10,186 nt of DNA, taken from positions 1-10,186 of the forward strand of contig MGNS01000080.1 of assembly GCA_001795165.1 (NCBI GenBank), read 5' to 3'. Within the stretch, counting starts at the first letter, position 1; each line of letters opens with the position of its first letter. A model generated the notes under the pieces. That model saw nothing but the letters and a program-made list of their open reading frames with translations. It had not been told where the DNA came from and made no database searches. This document shows, piece after piece, positions 1 to 5,305 of this stretch. Made by a program: the position numbers and the translations under genes. The stretch comes from Chloroflexi bacterium RBG_16_57_11 (GTDB lineage Bacteria > Chloroflexota > Anaerolineae > Anaerolineales > UBA4823).

Positions 1-174
1 GTTAATCTGTTGTCGAACCTGCTGGAAATCCAGAGACATATCTGCCACCTGATATTCAGAACATGTGTTTTAGCAATTTTAAGGCCATCGATGATTCATG
101 ACAAGAGGATTGGGGAATTTACCTGTTCAGCATCTTTCAGGCGCTGGATTGCGGTAAAATTCATTGGATATTTT

Positions 175-1164
175 ATGGCTACAATCACCAACACGCTATC
201 CACAGCCCCCGCAGAAAGCCCGATCCGGCCGTTCGACCCGCGCCGCGACCTGGAGCCGGTAGCCGATCTGGTAGAGCTGTGTTTTGCCGACACGCTGGAC
301 CCAGACGGGCGCGAATATATCGGGCGAATGCGGGCGGCGGTAAATCATCCATCTTTTCTGAGCTGGGCTGCCACCGCAGAATGGTCGCACCCGGCGTTGA
401 ACGGCTACATCTGGCATCACCAAGGGCGTATCGTAGGGAACGTCAGCCTGATCCCCTATTATATATACAGCCAGCGATATTACCTGATCGCCAACGTGGC
501 AGTGCATCCCGATTTTCGGCGGCAGGGGATCGCCAGACGGCTGACCGAGCAGGCAATCCAACACGCCCAGCAGCGCAACTCACCATCGGCGTGGTTACAT
601 GTGCGCGAGGACAACCAGGCGGCGGTAAATTTATACAACACTCTTGGCTTTACGGAGCGCGCCCGCCGGACGACCTGGTTCAGCGTGCCGGAATTTTCGC
701 AGCCAAGCATGCTCCCCGGGATGCGCTTCACCATACCCGTTGGACGCACCTGGTCAGAACAACGCTCCTGGCTGGCGCAAGATTATCCCGCCGAGCTTTC
801 CTGGCACATGCCCTTCAGGATGAATCTGTTACGTCCTGGGATCGTGGGGGAGTTCTACCGGTTTCTATACAACGCGACCATCCACCAATGGGCGTTGGTC
901 AGCTCCAGCCGGCTGCTTGGAGCGATCGCCTGGCAGACCACCTCGGGCTATGCGAACCCCTTGTGGTTAGCCATTCCGCCGTATAGCGATGAACGCCTGG
1001 TGCATGCTCTGCTGGTGCACGCCCGGCAGCACGTCCCTTCCACCCGCCCATTGATGCTGGATTACCCGGCGCGACAGTACGCCGAAGCGATCAGCAAGGC
1101 AGGGTTTTCGGCGCACCAGACATTGATGTGGATGGAGCTAAAGCTTGGGAAGGGATCATCCTGA
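175..1164 (+). CDS. GNAT-family N-acetyltransferase with C-terminal extension
   Basis: Predicted cytoplasmic acetyl-CoA-dependent N-acyltransferase of 329 residues; the substrate is unknown. The GNAT fold occupies about residues 15-165. Strand beta4 and motif A read ANVAVHPDFRRQGIA, with the acetyl-CoA pyrophosphate loop RRQGIA at residues 115-120. The typical motif B follows (NQAAVNLYNTLGF). A single GNAT domain needs about 150-160 residues, so the remaining roughly 165 residues are additional; they may be a degenerate second GNAT half, as in tandem GNAT proteins, but I see no second acetyl-CoA loop. I chose the ATG at 175 because the open frame upstream (from a TTG at 10) encodes nothing domain-like. 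The ribosome-binding site is weak. A TAAAAT hexamer at 155-160 could be a -10 box, but no good -35 accompanies it. The gene is followed directly by the membrane protein gene and is probably cotranscribed with it. Confidence 0.85.
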   Translation: MATITNTLSTAPAESPIRPFDPRRDLEPVADLVELCFADTLDPDGREYIGRMRAAVNHPSFLSWAATAEWSHPALNGYIWHHQGRIVGNVSLIPYYIYSQRYYLIANVAVHPDFRRQGIARRLTEQAIQHAQQRNSPSAWLHVREDNQAAVNLYNTLGFTERARRTTWFSVPEFSQPSMLPGMRFTIPVGRTWSEQRSWLAQDYPAELSWHMPFRMNLLRPGIVGEFYRFLYNATIHQWALVSSSRLLGAIAWQTTSGYANPLWLAIPPYSDERLVHALLVHARQHVPSTRPLMLDYPARQYAEAISKAGFSAHQTLMWMELKLGKGSS

Positions 1165-1166
1165 CA

Positions 1167-1730
1167 TTGGTTAAACTCAGCAACAGCCTCAAAGCCAGGC
1201 TGCCTTCCGGGCAAGAGGCTTTAGCGGTATTCTCGGTCATCGTGTTTTTCGCCTTTAGTTGGACGCTTTACCGGGTATTTTGGTGGGTGCCGAGCTGGCT
1301 AGAATATCTCAGCATTTGGAGCGTCCTGGTCATCATCGCCTACGTGCTGGCATTCGCGCTGTTTGAGAGCCTGGCGGTATTCAGCCTGGTCGTTATCCTG
1401 GGCCTGCTATTTCCCCAAAAGTACTTCAAAGACCAGTTTATTGTGCAAGGCAGCGCCCTGTCTGTGTTGCTGGGCGTGGTGGCCTTCCTGGTACAGCGGA
1501 AGGTCAGCTTGATTTACAGGCTTGAGCTGTGGCAAACGTTGGCATATCCGGCGATGATCCTGATCGGTGCGATCGCGCTGGTGCCCATTATCTCCTTTGT
1601 GTTCAAACGCTTCAACCGGCTCTCACACCTGGCGCTGGCGGTTGCTGAGCGGATGACGATATTCGCTTACCTGTACATTCCGATGGGACTGATCGGTGTC
1701 CTGGTGGTGATTGCACGAAACCTGTGGTGA
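1167..1730 (+). CDS. Small polytopic membrane protein, unknown function
   Basis: I do not recognise this family. The product of about 187 residues is strongly hydrophobic, with five or six likely transmembrane helices: one near the N-terminus ending in FWWVPSW, two or three between YLSIWSV and LLFPQ, one around SALSVLLGVVAFLV, one around AMILIGAIALVPII, and one at the C-terminus (YIPMGLIGVLVVI). Short loops such as QRK and KRFNR are basic. The start is uncertain. I prefer the TTG at 1167, three bases after the acetyltransferase stop and preceded by GGGAAGGGA. An ATG at 1128 in the same frame would overlap the upstream gene by 37 bases and has no visible ribosome-binding site. The sulfatase-like gene starts ten bases after its stop, so all three genes are probably one transcript. 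The context suggests a role linked to the exported sulfatase-like enzyme, but that is inference only. Confidence 0.7.
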   Translation: MVKLSNSLKARLPSGQEALAVFSVIVFFAFSWTLYRVFWWVPSWLEYLSIWSVLVIIAYVLAFALFESLAVFSLVVILGLLFPQKYFKDQFIVQGSALSVLLGVVAFLVQRKVSLIYRLELWQTLAYPAMILIGAIALVPIISFVFKRFNRLSHLALAVAERMTIFAYLYIPMGLIGVLVVIARNLW

Positions 1731-1740
1731 CATCCTACTG

Positions 1741-3255
1741 ATGAAACCAACCTTGAACCGACGAGATTTTCTCAAGCTGGCAGCGACTGCCTCGCTGACC
1801 CCACTGCTGCGCGCCCTGCCGGGGTCAGCTCAGCAGCAGGAGCTGCCGAACATCATCATCATCCTCTTCGATGCGCTGTGTGCGCTCAATTTATCAGCCT
1901 ATGGATACGCGCGCCAAACCAGCCCGAATATGGAGCGCTTTGCTTCACGCGCCACGGTTTATCACAATCACCATTCAGCAGGCAATTTCACCACTCCCAG
2001 CACAGCCTCGCTGTTTACCGGCACTTATCCCTGGACGCACCGCGCCCTCAACCTGAGCAGCCTGATCAGCCCGGCGGTCAGGCCGCACAACCTGTTTCAC
2101 CTGCTCGATAAAGCCTTCAACCAGGTGGCTTACACCCAGAATGTATATACCGATACGCTGCTGTACCTGTACGAGCAGTACCTGGACCGCCACCTGCCGC
2201 TGGACAGCTTTACCCTGAGCGGGAATGTGTTCTACGACAACCTGTTTCCAAACGATGCAATCTACGGGTTGAAGAGCGTCGACCAATTTCTTTTTAAACG
2301 CGAGGAAGCGCATGGCTCGCTCTTTTTATCCATACTGAACGATTTGAGCACCCAATTTACAACCCAGCTTTACTCGCAGCGGCTCAAGCAGGAGTATCCA
2401 AATGGACTGCCGCGCATTGCCAATACCGACGTTTATTTCCGGCTGGATCAGGTGATGGATGGTGTGATGGACCTTTTAAGCGGGCTGACACAGCCATCGT
2501 TTGCGTATGTCCACCTGATGCCACCGCACGCCCCCTACACACCTGCCCAACCGTATCTGGGGCTATTCGACGATGGTTGGGCGCCACCGCCCAAGAAAAA
2601 ACACCGCCTGGCAGCCGGCATTTCTGAGGAGCGCCTGGCCGAACTACGGCGGACCTATGACCAGTTCGTCGCTAACCTGGACAACGAGTTTGGCCGGCTG
2701 CTTGACGACATGGAAAGCAACGGCTTGTTCGAAAATAGCTGCGTGATCTTGACTTCCGATCACGGGGAAATTTTCGAGCGCGGCGCACACGGGCACTCGA
2801 TGCCGCTGGTCTTCGAGCCAAACATCCGCATCCCCTTGATAATTTCTGCTCCAGGCCAGCGCCAACGCCAGGATATCACCGCACTGACCAGCAATGTGGA
2901 CCTGTTGCCTTCGCTGCTTCAGATTGCCGGTCTACCAACACCCGATTGGAGCGAGGGTATGGCCCTGCCCGGCCTAGGAGGTGTTCAGATACCCGACCGT
3001 AGCATTTATGTCGTTGAAGCTAAAGCCAATCCGTCCTATCGCCCGTTACGCAAAGCAACGGTAGCCTTGATACGCGGAAAGTATAAGCTGATCCACTACC
3101 TGGGGTATCGCTATTATCGAGACAACTACGAATTCTTCGACCTGGAGAATGACCCGGAGGAGCTTAACAATGTCTATTCATCCCACCCCGCGGCGAAGGA
3201 TCTCCAGGCAGAATTGGATCACAAGTTAGCCGAAGTTAACCAGCCATTTATCTAA
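1741..3255 (+). CDS. Tat-exported sulfatase/alkaline-phosphatase superfamily protein
   Basis: Predicted extracytoplasmic metal-dependent hydrolase or phosphotransferase of 504 residues. The N-terminus is a twin-arginine signal (NRRDFLKLAATASLTPLLRAL, R7-R8), ending near GSAQQ about residue 30. The core then begins with NIIIILFDAL, where D44 is a probable metal ligand. The nucleophile segment is NFTTPSTASLFTG (residues 82-94); formylglycine sulfatases have C/S-x-P-S-R there, and this protein has Thr84 in the Cys position and Thr88 in place of Arg. Thr nucleophiles are known in the related LtaS and EptA-type phosphotransferases. The second metal site is visible as SDHGE (D340-H341), with H350 and H352 in GAHGH nearby. 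The segment NVDLLPSLLQIAGLP is also typical of the sulfatase fold. I chose the ATG at 1741 because it begins directly with the Tat signal. It is the last gene of the acetyltransferase-membrane protein set. The substrate could be a sulfate or phosphate ester; the motif argues against a classical sulfatase. Confidence 0.85.
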   Translation: MKPTLNRRDFLKLAATASLTPLLRALPGSAQQQELPNIIIILFDALCALNLSAYGYARQTSPNMERFASRATVYHNHHSAGNFTTPSTASLFTGTYPWTHRALNLSSLISPAVRPHNLFHLLDKAFNQVAYTQNVYTDTLLYLYEQYLDRHLPLDSFTLSGNVFYDNLFPNDAIYGLKSVDQFLFKREEAHGSLFLSILNDLSTQFTTQLYSQRLKQEYPNGLPRIANTDVYFRLDQVMDGVMDLLSGLTQPSFAYVHLMPPHAPYTPAQPYLGLFDDGWAPPPKKKHRLAAGISEERLAELRRTYDQFVANLDNEFGRLLDDMESNGLFENSCVILTSDHGEIFERGAHGHSMPLVFEPNIRIPLIISAPGQRQRQDITALTSNVDLLPSLLQIAGLPTPDWSEGMALPGLGGVQIPDRSIYVVEAKANPSYRPLRKATVALIRGKYKLIHYLGYRYYRDNYEFFDLENDPEELNNVYSSHPAAKDLQAELDHKLAEVNQPFI

Positions 3256-3265
3256 TCATACGAGA

Positions 3266-3604
3266 TTAATTGAGCCCGAAGGGGTTTTTGGTTGGGCTCC
3301 GACGCGTGGTATCCAGCAGATCGGGATGGATTTCGTGTTCTGGAAACTCGGCAACTTGAACGGATTCCAGCACATCTGAATCGACCATCAGACAGGTGCA
3401 TGTCTCAACCAAGCCCGGTATGAGCTGGATATCTCTGGCCACGATCTTGCCCAAGGACTTAAGATTTTCCGCTTGAACGATCGCGATGGCATCATAAGGG
3501 CCAAAGGTCAGGTGAGCCTCGGTGACCGAAGGCAGACGCTTCAAGTCATTGAAGGCGTCTTTGAGATCACCGGTGTTGAATTTAATCAAAACGATGGCCT
3601 TCAT
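3266..3604 (-). CDS. Stand-alone Lrp/AsnC ligand-binding (RAM) domain protein
   Basis: This 112-residue cytoplasmic protein corresponds to the effector-binding RAM domain of Lrp/AsnC regulators without the N-terminal helix-turn-helix. The opening MKAIVLIKFNTGD is the first strand of the ferredoxin-like fold. It is followed by a helix (DLKDAFNDLKRLPSV), the strand TEAHLTFGPYDAIAIVQAENL with the characteristic GPYD turn, and a closing strand near ETCTCLMV. RAM-only proteins in other bacteria and archaea form oligomers that bind amino acids, and some co-assemble with full Lrp proteins; what this one binds cannot be read from the sequence. The C-terminal 30 residues (after about residue 82) are polar and probably disordered. 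The start is well supported by GGGAG seven bases before the ATG. The gene converges with the sulfatase-like gene with ten bases between their stops. It lies 82 bases downstream of the lipoprotein gene on the same strand, so it may share its transcript. Confidence 0.8.
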   Translation of the reverse strand: MKAIVLIKFNTGDLKDAFNDLKRLPSVTEAHLTFGPYDAIAIVQAENLKSLGKIVARDIQLIPGLVETCTCLMVDSDVLESVQVAEFPEHEIHPDLLDTTRRSPTKNPFGLN

Positions 3605-3686
3605 CGCTCTCCCTTTATTTATCCGTGAAAATAATGCTGGGTTTCATCATCAGGCGACGAACGTTATTCAGGAAGAAAAGCTTGAG

Positions 3687-4544
3687 CTAATCACTGCCCT
3701 CGCATACTCTGCCATTGTTATTTTTATCCGGTATAACCGGGCCAAAACCGCTCAGGCGGCAATAATCGAAGCAGGCCTGGGCCAGGCTCCTGCTGGGGAA
3801 TTGGTTACAACTATATTGCCGGTTGCAGCTGCATGGCGGTATGCTGGTCGGTGTGACGGGTCCGGGAGTTCTGGTGATGGTCGCAGTAGGGGCAGGAGTG
3901 AATGTGGGGAGCGGAGTAGCCTGCCAGACCCCCACCACCGCCGCCTGGGCTTCAACCTGCGCGGACAGAAGAGAGTTTTGGCATGCGATGTCAGGAGAAA
4001 TATTTACCGCAGTTGCCATACCCTGCCGAATCATCTCATAATTGACAAAGGCGTTTCCTGCGATTACATAGCGTGGATAATTGCCCTGGGCATCCACGTC
4101 TGTAACATCCTGGACGAGGATCACATTTTGGCCATTGACCAGTCTATCATTGAGCCCGTAGGATTGAGGTGCCTGCCATTCAGCCGGTGCAACAATAGTC
4201 GGAGCATCCAAGCCGATGTACTTGACCCGCCAGGTCTGGTTATTGGTGGCTACCTCGATGGTCGCGCCATCCAGGATCTTGGTTACCAAGGCCGTCGCAC
4301 GCGGGGTATCCGTCGGCAGGCAGTAAGCGCCGGGTAACGACAGATCGATCATCGGTGTGGGGGGACGCATATCCAGCGTGGCGGTGGAGGTTACCAAAGC
4401 TGTATTGGTTGGACCCGGTGTGGACGTCTTTGGCCAGGCCGCTATGGTCTGCGCCGCCAGCGTCTCTGGGGCAATACCCTCCACCGGAGCAGGCACACAG
4501 CTTGCCAGGAACAACAAAATGAGCAGAAAGGATAGCCATTTCAT
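3687..4544 (-). CDS. Lipoprotein with degenerate SNase-like domain and excalibur-like domain
   Basis: Predicted lipid-anchored surface protein of 285 residues. It starts with a lipoprotein signal (MKWLSFLLILLFLASC; lipobox LASC, Cys16), then a Thr/Pro/Ala-rich linker to about residue 80. Residues 83-210 match the staphylococcal nuclease fold: TALVTKILDGATIEV, VKYIGLDAP and a final helix YEMIRQGMATA. By hand alignment to S. aureus nuclease the catalytic positions look lost: Arg35 to Lys108, Glu43 to Thr116, Arg87 to about Asn155, and the metal ligand Asp21 to Ala94; only the Asp40 equivalent (D113) remains. A second Pro/Thr linker (211-236) leads to a Cys-rich C-terminus with six cysteines and DKNNNGRVCE, which resembles the excalibur calcium-binding domain. 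The ATG at 4544 is preceded by GGGAG. Cleavage of nucleic acid seems unlikely, and binding is more plausible. The RAM protein gene lies downstream on the same strand. Confidence 0.8.
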   Translation of the reverse strand: MKWLSFLLILLFLASCVPAPVEGIAPETLAAQTIAAWPKTSTPGPTNTALVTSTATLDMRPPTPMIDLSLPGAYCLPTDTPRATALVTKILDGATIEVATNNQTWRVKYIGLDAPTIVAPAEWQAPQSYGLNDRLVNGQNVILVQDVTDVDAQGNYPRYVIAGNAFVNYEMIRQGMATAVNISPDIACQNSLLSAQVEAQAAVVGVWQATPLPTFTPAPTATITRTPGPVTPTSIPPCSCNRQYSCNQFPSRSLAQACFDYCRLSGFGPVIPDKNNNGRVCEGSD

Positions 4545-4627
4545 GATCGATTCTCCCGAAAATCACACATGCTGCTATTTGCAATCCTCGCTCTGACGCA
4601 GAATTCATGTCCGCGCCTGATTTATTT

Positions 4628-4657
4628 ATTGTATCACAATTAATTTTAAATTGTCCC
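4628..4657 (-). promoter_or_regulatory. Predicted leftward sigma70-type promoter of the lipoprotein gene
   Basis: On the minus strand the -10 box is TACAAT (4633 to 4628) preceded by TGA, which makes an extended -10. The -35 is GGGACA (4657 to 4652), with an 18-base spacer. Transcription would start near 4621 and give a leader of about 77 bases before the lipoprotein ATG at 4544. The -35 sits inside the TTGTCCCT arm of an inverted repeat, so a regulator bound there could block it. Confidence 0.45.
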
Positions 4658-4702
4658 TACGGAATAAAGTTCAATATGCCTTGCGGAATATTAGAGGGAC
4701 AA
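4651..4702. repeat. Inverted repeat TTGTCCCT/AGGGACAA, possible operator
   Basis: Perfect 8-base arms lie at 4651-4658 and 4695-4702, separated by 36 bases. Between them a direct repeat of CGGAATA occurs twice (in TACGGAATA and TGCGGAATA). The left arm overlaps the predicted -35 of the leftward promoter, and the right arm lies 60 bases before the rightward -35. A looped operator for both directions, or the ends of a very small inserted element, would both fit; neither is shown. Confidence 0.4.
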
Positions 4703-4762
4703 AAACACCTCGTAAAGCTGTTCGAAAATCGGAAAGACTCGGGAATTTAACCATTTCGCGCG

Positions 4763-4791
4763 TTGACTTTCCCCGAGACTCAGCTTATACT
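4763..4791 (+). promoter_or_regulatory. Near-consensus rightward sigma70-type promoter
   Basis: TTGACT at 4763-4768 and TATACT at 4786-4791 are separated by exactly 17 bases. Each hexamer differs from the consensus (TTGACA, TATAAT) at one position. The start point should fall near 4797-4799. This is the best promoter match I see in the window, and it points at a short RNA unit and then the SWIM gene. Confidence 0.75.
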
Positions 4792-4796
4792 ATATT

Positions 4797-4885
4797 GCGA
4801 GGTGATTACCTTGCCGGAATTAGCCATCAAAGCAGTCTTAATTATCATTTCGTAAGGGCACGCGCGCGTGCCCTTTTCTATTCTT
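4797..4885 (+). ncRNA. Probable short structured RNA or leader ahead of the SWIM gene
   Basis: A strong promoter is followed within about 60 bases by a strong intrinsic terminator, so the expected default product is an RNA of about 85-90 nt. Its 5' end can fold at once: GCGAGGT at 4797-4803 pairs with ACCTTGC at 4808-4814 around a four-base loop, with one G-U pair. A single-stranded AU-rich middle follows, with the terminator hairpin at the 3' end. No open frame with a ribosome-binding site lies inside. It may be a free small RNA, or an attenuator leader of the SWIM gene, whose AAAGGAG begins 23 bases after the unit ends. I do not recognise it as a known RNA or riboswitch family. Confidence 0.5.
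4854..4885 (+). terminator. Strong intrinsic terminator before the SWIM gene
   Basis: A perfect 22-base palindrome at 4854-4875 can form a 9-bp stem AAGGGCACG/CGTGCCCTT with a CGCG loop. It is followed by the T-rich run TTTTCTATTCTT to 4885. The T-tract supports rightward termination. It lies between the rightward promoter and the SWIM gene, so full expression of that gene from this promoter would need read-through. Confidence 0.8.
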
Positions 4886-4924
4886 AATTTATCCAAGCAA
4901 AACTGCGAAAGGAGACCGAACTAC

Positions 4925-5170
4925 ATGGACTATGGGATGATCGGAAAGATTGAAAAGGCGAAAAAATACGCATCACAACGCGACCGTTTTCGCATTGAGT
5001 CGCTCAACGTAACTTTCGTAGGGGATAACAATCCACATAGTATCCTGTTGGCAGAAGGTGTCTGGAAGTGCGACTGCGACTTTTTTCAGACCCGCGGTCG
5101 CTGCAGCCACACCATGGCGTTGGAGAAAATTCTTGAGGGCATGCAGGGCGTTGTGGAGATGGTAGGGTAA
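4925..5170 (+). CDS. Small SWIM zinc-finger protein
   Basis: This 81-residue protein carries a single SWIM zinc-binding motif near its C-terminus. WKCDCDFFQTRGRCSH fits C-x-C-x8-C-x-H exactly and is followed by a short helix (TMALEKILEGM). SWIM domains in bacteria, archaea and eukaryotes are thought to bind DNA or proteins, often as part of larger enzymes such as SNF2 helicases or transposases; here the domain stands nearly alone after about 50 residues rich in charged residues. The ATG at 4925 is supported by AAAGGAG ten bases upstream, and the same frame upstream runs back into the terminator stem. The gene sits between an apparent promoter-terminator unit and the DnaE2-like polymerase gene, 135 bases away with its own promoter. 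A role with that polymerase in DNA metabolism is possible but unproven. Confidence 0.75.
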   Translation: MDYGMIGKIEKAKKYASQRDRFRIESLNVTFVGDNNPHSILLAEGVWKCDCDFFQTRGRCSHTMALEKILEGMQGVVEMVG

Positions 5171-5207
5171 TCCGATTCAGATATCGCTTTGTGAGCATCG
5201 ATGATCT

Positions 5208-5238
5208 ACCAACGGACCCCCACGTGGGGTCCGTTGGT
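5208..5238 (+). terminator. Large hairpin after the SWIM gene, probable terminator
   Basis: ACCAACGGACCCC at 5208-5220 pairs perfectly with GGGGTCCGTTGGT at 5226-5238 around a five-base loop. The 13-bp stem lies 37 bases after the SWIM stop and before the polymerase promoter. The downstream sequence (TTAATCCAATATT) is only mildly T-rich, so it may instead be a processing or stabilising structure. Confidence 0.5.
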
Positions 5239-5247
5239 TAATCCAAT

Positions 5248-5275
5248 ATTCTCACCATGTCTTCGCATGTATAAT
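5248..5275 (+). promoter_or_regulatory. Predicted promoter of the DnaE2-like gene
   Basis: A perfect TATAAT lies at 5270-5275, preceded by TG. The -35 region is poor: TATTCT at 5248-5253, with about a 16-base spacer. The start would fall near 5282, leaving about 24 bases before the ATG. No LexA-like palindrome is apparent to me, although DnaE2-type genes are often damage-inducible. Confidence 0.45.
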
Positions 5276-5305
5276 TATTGAGCTATAACAGACTCGAAAA
5301 TATTA

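Larger units (their letters stand above)
4545..4924. other. 380-base non-coding divergent intergenic region
   Basis: This stretch separates the leftward lipoprotein gene from the rightward SWIM gene. It is AT-richer than the surrounding genes. It holds a leftward promoter, an inverted repeat with TTGTCCCT and AGGGACAA arms, a rightward promoter, a short probable RNA unit and its terminator, each listed separately. An open frame runs across it from 4651 to 4887, but it spans the rightward promoter and terminator and has no ribosome-binding site, so I treat the region as non-coding. Confidence 0.7.

Noticed and set aside
10..174. Upstream extension of the acetyltransferase to a TTG at 10
   Set aside because: The frame is open, but the added 55 residues resemble no part of a GNAT protein and no ribosome-binding site precedes the TTG.
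3272..3299. GAGCCC/GGGCTC hairpin as a bidirectional terminator between the convergent genes
   Set aside because: The stem is only six bases with a 16-base loop, no proper T-tract follows on either strand, and it lies inside the RAM protein coding region.
4651..4887. Open frame of 78 residues in the divergent region
   Set aside because: It starts with TTG and has no ribosome-binding site. It runs through a strong promoter and a palindromic terminator, and the product has no recognisable features.
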